64,000 nucleotides of DNA from Boseongicola sp. SB0665_bin_10 (GCA_009838075.1 VXSG01000114.1:1-64000); one strand, 5' to 3'. Shown: positions 20,000 through 29,448, counted from the stretch's first letter. The notes: generated by a model not told the origin, from the letters alone. Program-made: numbers and translations.

Positions 20000-21085
20000 A
20001 TGCTCAATCCGTTCCCGGAAGGTTGGTACTTCGTCGCGCAGCGCAAGACGATCGAAAGGGCCAGCCTCCTGAAGAGGACCTGGCTCGGCAACCGGGTCGT
20101 GGCCTGGTGCAACGATGCCGGCGACGTCTGCGTGGCAGAGGCAGTCTGTCCACATCTAGGTGCCGACTTGAGCCCCGATGCCGGGGGGCAGGTGCGCAAT
20201 GGCTGCCTCGTTTGTCCGTTTCACGGGTTCGTCTACGATGCCACCGGCCAGTGTGTCGCGACGCCATATGCACCCGCACCGAAATCCGCCAGATTGCGGG
20301 TTTTCGAAACGAGCGAGATCGCGGGCCTGATCTTTGCCTGGCACGGCATCGGCGACCGGCCGCCCCGATGGCAGATCCCGGTGCCACCACCGCCCGAACA
20401 AGATTGGAGCGGCGTGGAGGTCCGCAGTGTCCGGTTTGCGGGACATCCGCAGGAAACAACCGAAAACTCCGTTGACCTTGGACACTTGCGCTACGTGCAC
20501 GGCTACGACAGCGTCGGCAGGGTGGGCGCGCTCGTGATCGAGGGCGCCTGCCTCAAGGGCAGTTTCGATTTCAGGCGAACCCGGGCATTCGCGGGTCTTG
20601 AGATCTTCACGTATGATGTCTCTGCCGTCACCAGCATACATGGGCTGGGATATTCCTTCGTCGAAATTCGCGAGCACTCGATCGGATTCGATTCTCGGCT
20701 TTGGGTGCTCGCAACGCCGATCGACGGCACTGACATTGAAATGACGTTGGTCAGCCAGGTGCGGCTTCTGCGAAGCCCGAAGCGTGCCGTCGCCGGGATG
20801 CGCTTCCTTCCCGTGAAGCTGCGCACACGGGTCATGAACAAGATCCTGGTTTCGGCTCAACGACAGGATGTCCTGCAGGATGTCGTCATTTGGCGCAGAA
20901 AGACATTCCGCCCCCGCCCGCTTCTCTGCCGTTCGGACGGCGAAATCATGAAGTTCCGACGTTACTGCGAGCAATTCTATCCGGACGGAAAGCTCCTCTT
21001 GGCGGACGAGCGCCTTGAATATAGGAAGTCCGGCGGCGCAAGAGGTCCTGAGCAGGCTGACCAGGTTCGAACCCGAACCGGGTAG
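20000..21085 (+). CDS. Rieske [2Fe-2S] non-heme iron oxygenase, alpha subunit type
   Basis: The 361-residue protein has an N-terminal Rieske domain with both ligand pairs (Cys50-x-His52 in CPHLGADLS and Cys72-x2-His75 in CPFHGFVYD). The mononuclear-iron region is NSVDLGHLRYVHG, with candidate ligands His162 and His167 and the bridging Asp159. The layout resembles steroid-type Rieske oxygenases (KshA, or the DAF-36/Neverland 7-desaturase branch) more than aromatic-ring dioxygenases. The substrate is unknown; a sterol-like lipid is only a guess. Its reductase partner is not adjacent. It is convergent with the phytanoyl-CoA dioxygenase-type gene. Confidence 0.85.
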   Translation: MLNPFPEGWYFVAQRKTIERASLLKRTWLGNRVVAWCNDAGDVCVAEAVCPHLGADLSPDAGGQVRNGCLVCPFHGFVYDATGQCVATPYAPAPKSARLRVFETSEIAGLIFAWHGIGDRPPRWQIPVPPPPEQDWSGVEVRSVRFAGHPQETTENSVDLGHLRYVHGYDSVGRVGALVIEGACLKGSFDFRRTRAFAGLEIFTYDVSAVTSIHGLGYSFVEIREHSIGFDSRLWVLATPIDGTDIEMTLVSQVRLLRSPKRAVAGMRFLPVKLRTRVMNKILVSAQRQDVLQDVVIWRRKTFRPRPLLCRSDGEIMKFRRYCEQFYPDGKLLLADERLEYRKSGGARGPEQADQVRTRTG

Positions 21086-21381
21086 CGACCATGTCCCCAG
21101 ACCAGGCAAGCACGTCCGCCGCCGGTCTCCGGGCGAGTGAGCGGGATCGTGCAATGAACTTGGCTCATGGTGGATGGGCCCGAAGTTGCCAAAGTGCCGA
21201 AAGTTGCGGCCTGCACTGGCTCGAGCATCATGCCACCGACGGATCCTGCCGCACGGACGACGTCGTCCGACCGGCGCAGCATGCAACGCATCCCCGCTGC
21301 GGGCGCAATTGCCGACGCGGTCACGTCTTCGCGCGCGAATTCACGCTTTCCCTGCCTGCTGTCCCGTGACCCGGTCGCTTG

Positions 21382-22224
21382 CTACAAGGAGCCTGCGTCA
21401 ATTGCGGCCGGATCCTCTTTCGCGCCCTTCCGCGAGAAGGCAATCGGGAACCAGTCCTCTCGAAGCCTCTCCCCGGAGACCATTCCGTGCCCGGGGAACG
21501 GCGGCGAGGTCCGGCCCGGCCGTTCGACATAGCGTGCGTCGTCGCCAACAAATCGGAGGGAGAATGCACGTCGGCGGACAGTCGAGACGTTGCCACGGGC
21601 GCCGTGCAGCATGTCGAAGCTGAACGCTACCGCGTCTCCTGGCTGCATCGGCCATTCCCGTATCTCCATGCCTTCTGCGTCAGGATCGGGCACCGGCATG
21701 TAGGCGTCTTCGTCAGGGTAGAAACTGTCCTCGTTCAGCCAGCGTGTCGGCAGAACCGGCCTTGGCCAGAGATGCGATCCCGCCACGCAACGAAGCGTGG
21801 CATCGGTGACCGGGTCGAGCGGCGACCAGAAACTTACGGTCTGTCGACCTGCGACAAAATAGTACGGCCCGTCCTGATGCCATGGCGTGGGCTTCGAAGT
21901 GCCGGGCTCCTTGACCAGCACGTGCTCATGAAAGAACTGCGCGGTGTCCGATCGCATGAGGTCAGCGGCAACCTCGGCAGCAGGGGAGTGGTGCAGAACT
22001 TCCTCGAATTCCGGGATGCGTGTCCAGTTGCAGTAATCGTCGAAGAAGCGCCCGCTTTCACCTGACTTGAGATTCTCGGCGGCATGGGGACCAGGCTCCG
22101 CCATGTTCCGCGCGATGCCCGCACGGATGACATCAACATGATCGACAAGGAGGCCCTTGATCAGGACAACTCCGTCGCGCTGATAGGAGTCGATGTCTGA
22201 CTGCACGAGGCATGGATGGGGCAT
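21382..22224 (-). CDS. Phytanoyl-CoA dioxygenase (PhyH) family protein
   Basis: A 280-residue Fe(II)/2-oxoglutarate oxygenase. The iron facial triad is visible: His116 and Asp118 in TPWHQDGPYYF and His207 in DMLHGARGN, with Arg219 near the end for 2-oxoglutarate. The N-terminus has the usual YQRDGVVLIKGLL segment. The family hydroxylates small molecules and CoA esters; the substrate cannot be named here. The ATG at 22224 (MPHPCLVQSDID) is preferred over a codon 99 bases upstream. It faces the Rieske gene, so both may act on related lipids, which is inference. Confidence 0.85.
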   Translation of the reverse strand: MPHPCLVQSDIDSYQRDGVVLIKGLLVDHVDVIRAGIARNMAEPGPHAAENLKSGESGRFFDDYCNWTRIPEFEEVLHHSPAAEVAADLMRSDTAQFFHEHVLVKEPGTSKPTPWHQDGPYYFVAGRQTVSFWSPLDPVTDATLRCVAGSHLWPRPVLPTRWLNEDSFYPDEDAYMPVPDPDAEGMEIREWPMQPGDAVAFSFDMLHGARGNVSTVRRRAFSLRFVGDDARYVERPGRTSPPFPGHGMVSGERLREDWFPIAFSRKGAKEDPAAIDAGSL

Positions 22225-22468
22225 GCTCGATGCTTGGCCGACCAGCCAAGCATTGCAAGAAAAAATTGAGAGAGGGCAGCCACGTCTATGCCGGCATCTT
22301 CCTTGCGCACGCGAACTTCCCATGCATTGCCGGCAATCAGGTCATGGTCTACCGGAAAGCGGTCTGTGATCACGATTCTGATCGATTCGCAACATCTTGT
22401 GCAAAAGGTACAGGTGACCGCCACAATATGTATTGCAGCTCTGCGAAACGGGGCACGCATTGCAGACC

Positions 22469-23881
22469 ATGGCTAAGCAACGAGTCCGCGACCCGCTTCA
22501 TGACCTGATCGCATTTGATACCGATCAGCAACTGGAGCGTACATTGTGGATGACAATTTGCAGCAAACCGTTTCAACGGCTTAGACGTGTTAGGCAGCTT
22601 GGCTTTTCCGAGCTTGTATATCCTGGGGCAACGCATACTCGTTTCGCACATAGCATTGGGGTGTTCCACACAGCCAGGGAACTCATGCAGATTGTCAGGC
22701 AACGGGGGGATGGGAAGCGGTTGGAGGCTCGCGAAAATATCGCCCTCGCGGCTGCTTTGGTACACGACGTTGGTCACGGCCCCTTCAGTCATGCCTTCGA
22801 GGCCGTTGGCAAAGAACTTGAACTAGAATTGGCTGACCACGAAAAGATGAGTGACCTGCTTATCAGGGAGGGCGAGCTTGCCGAAATCCTTAAGGATATG
22901 GGAAGCGGCTTCGCGAACGACGTTGCAGACATGGTCAAGGGGGAAGAAGCGCAAACTGTTCACAACGCGGTGGTCTCCAGCCAGTTCGACGCAGACCGTC
23001 TGGACTACATGCGTCGTGATCGGTTGATGGCAGGTGTTCGGCACTCCTCCATCGACTTCACCTGGCTTCTCGAGAATCTGGAAATTGCAAATGTTCCTTA
23101 TGGTCTGGACGAGGAGAAAGTTGGTGATCGGCCAACATTTGTGATCGGGCCCAAGGCAATCCACGCTGCGGAGGCGTATGTCCTCGGGTTATTTCAACTC
23201 TATCCGACTGTGTATTTTCATAAGGCTACACGGGGTGCCGAAAAACTGTTCGTGGAACTGTTCGTCCACTTGGTCAGACTCATCCGGGATAGCAGCCACA
23301 AAAAGGTCGGCCTTGCCGCGAACCATCCTCTCGTGGAGTTTGCCAAGGCACCGGAGGATATCGAATCCGCGCTAAAGCTCGATGACACGGTAGTCTGGGG
23401 CTCACTATCGCTGTTGCGTGAAGCTGAAGACCCGTTGATCAAGACTTTCGCGGAGCGTCTCCAAGACAGGAAGCTCTTCAAGTGTATCGACATTCGGGCA
23501 ATGGTTCATCACAAGATAGATCCCAAGAATGATGGTCTTTCTTCACTCATCCAAGAAGTCAACACATGTTGCGCAAAAGTTCTCCTTGAGCTAGGAAATT
23601 TGAAAGAGCAGGAAAGAGGGAAGGACGATATCCCGATCATCCTGACGGACCAAGAAAACAGGTCGCCATACAAGACTGTCAGCGAATCGCATGGACCACT
23701 TGAGCAAATTAACGTTCGAACCGAAGGCGGGTCATTGATCGATCTAGAGCAACGCTCAGAAGTTGTGGCAGGTCTCCGAGAATTCAAACTGACCCGCGCA
23801 TATTTCGATCGGGAAATCCCGGAAATCGAAAGCAAGATACATGACATCGTCGAAAGGGAGGTGAAGGCATGCCACAAGTGA
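22469..23881 (+). CDS. HD-domain phosphohydrolase (YwfO/dNTPase-like)
   Basis: This 470-residue HD-superfamily hydrolase has RVRDPLHDLI at the start, FQRLRRVRQLG, THTRFAHSIGVFH, the HD pair in AALVHDVGHGPFSH and the late SSQFDADRLDYMRRD motif that completes the metal site. The order matches bacterial SAMHD1/YwfO-like phosphohydrolases. I started at MAKQRVRDPL (ATG at 22469); an earlier in-frame start adds 12 residues. Base composition is clearly less G+C-rich than the flanks, suggesting recent acquisition. It overlaps the next gene by 13 bases. It may control nucleotide pools, but the substrate is not determinable from sequence. Confidence 0.82.
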   Translation: MAKQRVRDPLHDLIAFDTDQQLERTLWMTICSKPFQRLRRVRQLGFSELVYPGATHTRFAHSIGVFHTARELMQIVRQRGDGKRLEARENIALAAALVHDVGHGPFSHAFEAVGKELELELADHEKMSDLLIREGELAEILKDMGSGFANDVADMVKGEEAQTVHNAVVSSQFDADRLDYMRRDRLMAGVRHSSIDFTWLLENLEIANVPYGLDEEKVGDRPTFVIGPKAIHAAEAYVLGLFQLYPTVYFHKATRGAEKLFVELFVHLVRLIRDSSHKKVGLAANHPLVEFAKAPEDIESALKLDDTVVWGSLSLLREAEDPLIKTFAERLQDRKLFKCIDIRAMVHHKIDPKNDGLSSLIQEVNTCCAKVLLELGNLKEQERGKDDIPIILTDQENRSPYKTVSESHGPLEQINVRTEGGSLIDLEQRSEVVAGLREFKLTRAYFDREIPEIESKIHDIVEREVKACHK

Positions 23882-24384
23882 ATCCTGATCTGGTCGAGGC
23901 CATTGTTCGCGATGCAGGGGGAAAAATCACTGGCCATACCCGTCTCCAGAAGACCGCCTACCTGCTTCTTGTTGCTGGCTTTGACGCACGTCCTCGATTC
24001 GCCTATCGGCAGGACGGTCCCTACAGTGAAGACATCACGATGTCGGCGAAGATGGGCTCCCTGATGGGGAACCTCAACGAAGAAGAGCAGCGTGTGGATT
24101 GGGGCGGCATTTGTTCGATTTACTCCCTGACTTGTCAGCCGGAAAGTGATGGCTCACCCGAACGCCGTAAGTTCGTCCAGACTGCTGCGGGGGCAGCTTC
24201 CGTTGCCTTGGAATTGGCGACAAGCGCTGTCTTCCTGTTTCGTGAAGGATGCGAGGACCCCTGGGCGGAAACTGAACGCCGCAAGCCGGAGAAGGTCTCA
24301 GACGGACGCTTGGACCAAGCAAAGCGCTTGCTTGCCGAACTGAGACAAATCGAAGTTCCTACGCCTCTCCCCGACATCGCCTAA
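23869..24384 (+). CDS. YwgA-like protein, 171 residues, partner of the HD hydrolase
   Basis: The N-terminus (VEAIVRDAGGKITGHTRLQKTAYLL) and RFAYRQDGPYSEDITMSAK resemble the YwgA family, winged-helix-like proteins that start by binding a repeat of the form GxxxGxTRLQKxxYLL. In Bacillus, ywgA sits beside ywfO, an HD hydrolase gene, as here. No catalytic motif, signal peptide or membrane segment is seen. The ATG at 23869 lies inside the end of the HD gene, so the two are translationally coupled. Family assignment is from memory of the motif and the neighbourhood, and is moderate. Confidence 0.6.
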   Translation: MPQVNPDLVEAIVRDAGGKITGHTRLQKTAYLLLVAGFDARPRFAYRQDGPYSEDITMSAKMGSLMGNLNEEEQRVDWGGICSIYSLTCQPESDGSPERRKFVQTAAGAASVALELATSAVFLFREGCEDPWAETERRKPEKVSDGRLDQAKRLLAELRQIEVPTPLPDIA

Positions 24385-24802
24385 GCTTCAGACGAAACCT
24401 CACGAGAAAACTGGCCCGCACCCAGAAAGGCATGTCTGGCCGACATTCCCAAAAGATGGCGTTGGAGTGACCTTTGCCGCCAATTCAGGTCCAAAGGTGT
24501 GTCAAGAAATTCACGTCCGCCACTGACGGTAGCCGACATTGGGAAATTTCGCGTCTGCGTTCCCAAGCCAGCCATTTTCCAACCCGCTGCGAATGACGTT
24601 CGACACCTGAGCAGCGTCCCGGCGACCAATGCCCAGCCACCAACGCAATGTCGAATGCTCTGTCCGACCTCCAGCTGCTCATTTCCTGATTCGACCTGAA
24701 GCGCCTGTCTCAGCGACTGTCCTCCGCATTGGCACTCTTGCCGCACAAACAAGCGCGTGCCAGTAACATGAAGACCGCACCTCGAATGACAGGTCTTGAT
24801 CC
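24385..24802. other. Intergenic, 418 bases
   Basis: This follows the HD/YwgA-like cassette. An antisense frame of 155 codons (24381-24848) exists but shows no domain and overlaps the real rhodanese start. I see no RNA, terminator or insertion-sequence end. It is probably the right edge of the acquired segment plus the rhodanese promoter. Confidence 0.4.
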
Positions 24803-25216
24803 ATGCCGACCCTAAGCAAGACGTCCGCGCAAATGGTGGCCGAAGCACGCGACCGGATTGACGAAGTCGAAACCCCGGACCTTATCGCCGCGGCCGACGA
24901 CCCGAACGTCGTCATCGTTGACATCCGCGACATCCGCGAGCGCGAGAGAACGGGCTTCATCCCCGGCAGCGTGCACGCGCCCCGCGGCATGGTCGAGTTC
25001 TGGATTGACCCGGAGAGCCCGTATTTCAAGGAGGTGTTCGGGCAAGAGGGCAAGAAATACGTGTTTCACTGTGCAAGCGGCTGGCGGTCAGCCCTTACCG
25101 TTGCCACGCTCAAGGACATGGGGTTCGAGGCCGCGCACCTGAAGGACGGGTTTTCGTCCTGGGAAAAGTTCGGCGGCCCGGTCGAAAGGCCTGGGCCGCG
25201 CAGCGGGAAGCCGTGA
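24803..25216 (+). CDS. Rhodanese-like domain protein
   Basis: A 137-residue single-domain rhodanese. The substrate-binding loop and persulfide-forming cysteine are visible in YVFHCASGWRSALTV (Cys90), preceded by the CH2A-like VVIVDIRDIRERERTGFIPG and followed by HLKDGFSSWEKFGGPV. It is likely a cytoplasmic sulfurtransferase. It lies 42 bases upstream of the AhpD-like gene on the same strand, so a two-gene redox/sulfur unit is plausible. Confidence 0.88.
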   Translation: MPTLSKTSAQMVAEARDRIDEVETPDLIAAADDPNVVIVDIRDIRERERTGFIPGSVHAPRGMVEFWIDPESPYFKEVFGQEGKKYVFHCASGWRSALTVATLKDMGFEAAHLKDGFSSWEKFGGPVERPGPRSGKP

Positions 25217-25258
25217 GTTCCCGATGGACGCAGAAGCCACGCGAAGGAACATGACGCC

Positions 25259-25828
25259 ATGACCGCGAAGTCCGTCAGCCGATACCCCGTTCCCGACATC
25301 AAGGACATGCCTGACGATGTCCGGGAGGTTGTGCTCGCGGTCCAGGAGAAAGTCGGATTCGTTCCGAACGTCTTTCTCGTGCTGGCGCACCGGCCGGCCG
25401 AGTTCAGGGCGTTCATGGCGTATCACGATGCCCTGATGGAGCGTGAAGGCGGCCTGACCCAGGCCGAGCGCGAAATGATCGTCGTTGCCACGTCCAGCGA
25501 CAACGGTTGCCCGTATTGCGTGATAGCCCATGGCGCCATTCTTCGGATACGCGCAAGGAACCCGACCATCGCGGACCAGGTCGCGGCAAACCATCGCAAG
25601 GCCGACATCACGCCCCGACAGAAGGCGATGCTAGATTTCGCTTTGAAGGTGTCAAACGACTCCCGTGCGATTTGCGACGCCGATCTCGAAGCGTTGCGGG
25701 TTCATGGCTTCAGCGACGAGGACATCTGGGACATCGCCGGGATTTCCGCGTTCTTCGCGATGAGCAACAGGATGGCGAACTTCACGTCCATGCGGCCGAA
25801 CGACGAGTTCTACGCCCTGGGGCGTTAG
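25259..25828 (+). CDS. AhpD/carboxymuconolactone-decarboxylase-fold peroxidase-related protein
   Basis: The 189-residue protein has the redox CxxC and downstream His of AhpD-like peroxidases in DNGCPYCVIAHG (Cys84, Cys87, His91). The PDIKDMPDDVREVV N-terminus and LAHRPAEFRAFMAYHDALM belong to the uncharacterised peroxidase-related subfamily. It probably reduces organic peroxides or acts as a thiol-redox partner. The start is the ATG at 25259. It is convergent with the sulfatase gene. Confidence 0.87.
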   Translation: MTAKSVSRYPVPDIKDMPDDVREVVLAVQEKVGFVPNVFLVLAHRPAEFRAFMAYHDALMEREGGLTQAEREMIVVATSSDNGCPYCVIAHGAILRIRARNPTIADQVAANHRKADITPRQKAMLDFALKVSNDSRAICDADLEALRVHGFSDEDIWDIAGISAFFAMSNRMANFTSMRPNDEFYALGR

Positions 25829-25841
25829 CGCAAGCCCGTCT

Positions 25842-27305
25842 TCATCGCGGGTCGGGCCGGGCTGGAACCTGGCCCCTTTCGGGAGGCGGCGTAGCACCCG
25901 GCGCGCCAAGCCCGAGCGCCGCTCCAAGCCCACCGTGACGCGCAACCAACGCATCCTGGTCCGCGAAGGCCCTGGCGCTGACCTCCTCGGGGTCGCAGAC
26001 GGCCCGCAATTCGGTCTCCAGATCCGCGAGGATTTCCGAGTGACCGGGATCGGACGCGAGGTCCGTCATCTCTTCCGGGTCCGCAACGAGGTCGAAAAGC
26101 TCCGGCGCGAACCCGACATACCAATTGAGCTTCCAGCGCCCGCGCCGCAGCATGAAGCCGCCCGAAACGGAGCCTACGGCATGGTATTCGCTGAAGACCG
26201 CGCGGTCAGCCTCTTCAGGCCGCGCGGCAATCGCGGCCAGCGACTCCATGCCGGCAGCCGCATCGATTTCGCACCCGAAATGATCCGCAACCGTCCGCGA
26301 CAGGTCCAGCAGGCTCACCGGCGTGTCGCAGGTGCCCCTTGGCATGCCCGGTCCTGCCATGATCAAGGGCACGGCAACGCTTTCCTCGTAGAAGTTCGAC
26401 TTGCCCCAAAGCCCGCGTGCCCCGACGCTGTCGCCGTGATCCGACGTGTAGGCAACCGTCGTGCCGTCCTTCATGCCGCTCGCCTCCAGCGCACGCAGGA
26501 TGCGCCCGACATTGTGATCCATCCAGGAACAAAGCCCGTAGTAGGCCGACATCGCCGCCAGTCTTTCCGCCGGATCCCGAAACTTCTCCTCGTTGTTCAT
26601 GAGTGCGTTCTGCCTTTCCACCCAGGGATGCCGCCGATAGCCCGTCGACGGGTGCAGCTTGGCCTCCGGCAGGCGGTCGGCAGGATACATGTCAAAGAAG
26701 GGTTGCGGGACGACCAGGGGAAAGTGCGGGGCCACGAGCCCGACAAACAGGCACCAGGGCCCGTCGTCGCCTGACCCGGCACGTTCAGCCAGCCAGCGTT
26801 CCGTACGCCTGACGACGGCTTCGTCGAATCGGGTGTATCCGGACTCTCCGGGCCCGACATCCGGTCCGAGCATGCGATCGCCTTCCCTGGCCACGCGCTC
26901 CGACTCGCGGCGAACCGAGCCCCAGACCTGTCCGATGCCGTCCTGCACGTGCATCGGCACGTGCTGCCTGTCGAACCCCGTCGGGTCCCGCTCGTCGCGA
27001 TAATGGAGCTTTCCGATCGACTCGACCGGGATGCCCCTTTCCTGGAGCGCGTGCCCCCAGCCCTGGACGCTTCCCGTGTAGGGCATCGCGTTGTCCCAGC
27101 ACTGCACTTGATGCACATGCCGGCCCGTCGCAAAGCTGGCACGTGCGGGGACACAGATGGGCGAAGGCGTGTATGCGTTGGTGAAGCGGACTCCCCGGCT
27201 GGCAAGCTTGTCGAGGTTCGGCGTTCTCGCCAGGGGATGCGCCGCGCAGCCCAGCGCCCGGGCCTGATGCTCGTCAGACATGATGATCAGGAAATTCGAG
27301 GTCAT
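25842..27305 (-). CDS. Sulfatase-superfamily hydrolase (first of two)
   Basis: A 487-residue type I sulfatase. The formylglycine-forming motif is intact as Cys51-Val-Pro-Ala-Arg55 within ICVPARASFATG. Metal-binding N-terminal IIMSDEHQARALG and the mid-protein TSDHGDSVGARGLWGKSN are also present. It has no signal peptide, so it acts in the cytoplasm. It overlaps marR by one base and is divergent from tctC, linking it to imported sulfate esters. It resembles choline-sulfatase or arylsulfatase types; the substrate is unresolved. Confidence 0.88.
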   Translation of the reverse strand: MTSNFLIIMSDEHQARALGCAAHPLARTPNLDKLASRGVRFTNAYTPSPICVPARASFATGRHVHQVQCWDNAMPYTGSVQGWGHALQERGIPVESIGKLHYRDERDPTGFDRQHVPMHVQDGIGQVWGSVRRESERVAREGDRMLGPDVGPGESGYTRFDEAVVRRTERWLAERAGSGDDGPWCLFVGLVAPHFPLVVPQPFFDMYPADRLPEAKLHPSTGYRRHPWVERQNALMNNEEKFRDPAERLAAMSAYYGLCSWMDHNVGRILRALEASGMKDGTTVAYTSDHGDSVGARGLWGKSNFYEESVAVPLIMAGPGMPRGTCDTPVSLLDLSRTVADHFGCEIDAAAGMESLAAIAARPEEADRAVFSEYHAVGSVSGGFMLRRGRWKLNWYVGFAPELFDLVADPEEMTDLASDPGHSEILADLETELRAVCDPEEVSARAFADQDALVARHGGLGAALGLGAPGATPPPERGQVPARPDPR

Positions 27306-27781
27306 CAGAAGGCGTCGGCCAGGTCCGCGACTGCCTCAAGCCGGTCCAGGGCGTCGAACATGACTTCGCGTTGCGTCGCGTCCATGGAGTCCAGCAGGGC
27401 GTCCTGGCGGGCGTACATGTGCGGCGCGGCCGCGTCGAAGACACGGGTGCCCGATGCGGTCATCGAAAGAAGCTGCTGCCGCTGGTCAGAGTCGTCCGAC
27501 CGGGCTTTCACAAGCCCTGCCCGGACCAGCGATTTCACGGTCCTGCTGATGAGGGCCTTGTCAAACCGGGTCATGCGGGCCACCTGCCCGACAGTGGTTT
27601 CCGCAAACGCGTTCAGCATCACGAGAACCCGCCACTGCACCAGGGTCAGCCCGCCATGCCGCCTGAGAATCCTTGTCGCCTGCACGTTCAGTTTCACGTG
27701 AAGCCGTGCCAGCCGGTACGACACGCGCTGCTCCAGCGGTCTTCCCAGCCGACCTGACTGCGATGCCAAGGAAGTGTCCAT
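27305..27781 (-). CDS. MarR-family transcriptional regulator
   Basis: This 158-residue winged-helix regulator has a recognition segment TTVGQVARMTRFDKALISRT with VKSLVRAGLVKARSDDSDQR (the beta-wing DxRxxxLxLT-type motif, here QRQQLLSMTASG). Dimerisation helices are at both ends. It is divergently placed against the TctCBA operon and coupled to the sulfatase stop-start junction, so it probably represses both until the substrate is present. The 120-base gap to tctC would hold the operators. Confidence 0.88.
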   Translation of the reverse strand: MDTSLASQSGRLGRPLEQRVSYRLARLHVKLNVQATRILRRHGGLTLVQWRVLVMLNAFAETTVGQVARMTRFDKALISRTVKSLVRAGLVKARSDDSDQRQQLLSMTASGTRVFDAAAPHMYARQDALLDSMDATQREVMFDALDRLEAVADLADAF

Positions 27782-27901
27782 CTGCCCCTCCCGAATGACG
27801 GCAGGGTTTCACGGAATGGTTGACGGGTCAACTTTTTCGTTGACCTGCCGGCCAAGCTGTGTGCAACTGTCAGAATCTGAGACTTGGGAGGACCTTCACA
27901 A

Positions 27902-28855
27902 ATGACACGACTATTGAAAGCCACCGTAGTGGCACTTGGCCTGGCCGCTGCCGCGTCGACCGCCCTGGCAGCGGACTGGACGCCGCCCGGACCCGTCAAG
28001 ATGATCATTGCGTTCCGGGCCGGCGGCGGTGCCGACACCCAGGCGCGCCTGATCGCGGAAGAACTCGAGGCACGGCACGGTTGGAAGATCATCCCCGAGC
28101 AAGTGACCGGCAAGGGCGGCATCAACGCCGCATTGGCGCTGAAGGACGAGCCTGCTGACGGCACCGCGATCGCGATCCTCGTGACCGAAACCCTCGGCTA
28201 CAACATGGTGGCCGCGAAAGGGTCCGGCCTGTCGCCGTCCGACTTCACCGGTCTGACGACCACGGCGGGCTTCCAGATGGGAATCGTGTCCAGGGCCGAC
28301 AGCGGCTACAAGACGCTCGCCGACGTGTTCGAGGCTGCCAGGGGCGGCGCGGAAATCCGTTTTGGCGTGATGTCGCCGCGCCTCGCCGACCTCGCGTATG
28401 TCGTTGGTCGCGAGAACGGCGTCGACTTCAACATCATTTCCGTGCAGGGCGGCAAGGCCGTCCTGAATGGCGTGAACGCGGGGGACATGGACGTGGGCTT
28501 CATGGCCGGCATACAGGCCAATGGCGTTGCGGCAGGCGACCTGGTCAACCTGGCTTCGGCCCTCTCGACGCCCCTTGTGCAGACGCCCGATGCGCCGACG
28601 CTCGACGCGTTCGGCGTGGAGTACAATGCCGATGGCCACTTCGTCTTCGTCGGTCCCGCGAACATGGACGCGGCGGCAGCCGACGCAATCTCCTCCGCAA
28701 TTGCCGAGATCGTGAGCGACCCGGCCACCAAGGCCGGCGGCATGATCAAGAAGGCGTTCGGCGGCAGCGTCGTGATTGCGGGGGATGAGCTCGGCGCGAT
28801 CCTGGCCGCCGGGTACGAAGGTGCCGGCAAGCTCATGGCGGACGCCGCAAACTGA
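27902..28855 (+). CDS. Tripartite tricarboxylate transporter substrate-binding protein (TctC/Bug family)
   Basis: About 317 residues with a Sec signal peptide (MTRLLKATVVALGLAAAA, cleaved near STALA-ADW). The mature N-terminus WTPPGPVKMIIAFRAGGGAD is the Bug-family carboxylate-binding start; EQVTGKGGINAALALK is the second strand-loop signature. It captures an organic anion in the periplasm for the TctAB membrane components. The ATG at 27902 follows a GGGAGGA-like site. It leads the transporter operon. Confidence 0.9.
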   Translation: MTRLLKATVVALGLAAAASTALAADWTPPGPVKMIIAFRAGGGADTQARLIAEELEARHGWKIIPEQVTGKGGINAALALKDEPADGTAIAILVTETLGYNMVAAKGSGLSPSDFTGLTTTAGFQMGIVSRADSGYKTLADVFEAARGGAEIRFGVMSPRLADLAYVVGRENGVDFNIISVQGGKAVLNGVNAGDMDVGFMAGIQANGVAAGDLVNLASALSTPLVQTPDAPTLDAFGVEYNADGHFVFVGPANMDAAAADAISSAIAEIVSDPATKAGGMIKKAFGGSVVIAGDELGAILAAGYEGAGKLMADAAN

Positions 28856-28902
28856 GCCAACGGGTTTCCGGGGCGGATTCGCGCCGCCCCGGTTGCCGCC
28901 CC

Positions 28903-29448
28903 ATGCGCAGCCTTCATCCCGACACCGTCCTGGCAGTGATCCTGCTGGCATTCGCAGCTGTGTTGCTCCTGTTCTGGCTGCCCGCCGACACGGATACCGG
29001 CCTCTACGAGATCAAGCGGGGCAAGTACACGATCGGAGATGCCCTCGCGCCGGCATTCGCCGGCGCGGTCATGGCGGTTGCGGGCCTCCTGCTGCTGTTC
29101 GGACCGCGCGCGCGTGACGCGCCGAAGCTCGACACGAATCACGTCTGGTTCCTTTCGGCCATGATCGCGATCGTGCTTGCCGGGATGGTGCTGATGCGGT
29201 GGGCCGGGCCGCTGGCGACAATCCTGTTCGCCGACGACGACTACCGCCTGCTCAGGGACACCGTTCCCTGGAAGTATCTTGGCTTTGCCTCGGGCGGGTT
29301 CGTCATCGTTGCCGGCGCCTCCTCCGTGGTCGAGGGTCGATTCAGCCGAAATGCCGCGCTTGCCGGAATCGTGGCCGTCCTGCTCATCATCGCCCTCTAC
29401 GACCTGCCGTTCGACGACCTTCTCCTGCCGCCGAACGGCGATGTCTGA
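28903..29448 (+). CDS. Tripartite tricarboxylate transporter small membrane subunit (TctB)
   Basis: A 181-residue protein with about four transmembrane helices (TVLAVILLAFAAVLLLFWLP, APAFAGAVMAVAGLLLLF, FLSAMIAIVLAGMVL, AALAGIVAVLLIIALYDLPF). The YEIKRGKYTIGDALAP loop fits TctB. It overlaps tctA by one base. It acts with TctA in the inner membrane. Confidence 0.87.
   Translation: MRSLHPDTVLAVILLAFAAVLLLFWLPADTDTGLYEIKRGKYTIGDALAPAFAGAVMAVAGLLLLFGPRARDAPKLDTNHVWFLSAMIAIVLAGMVLMRWAGPLATILFADDDYRLLRDTVPWKYLGFASGGFVIVAGASSVVEGRFSRNAALAGIVAVLLIIALYDLPFDDLLLPPNGDV

Noticed and set aside
24381-24848. 155-codon minus-strand frame after the HD cassette
   Set aside because: No recognisable domain and it overlaps the start of the rhodanese gene.
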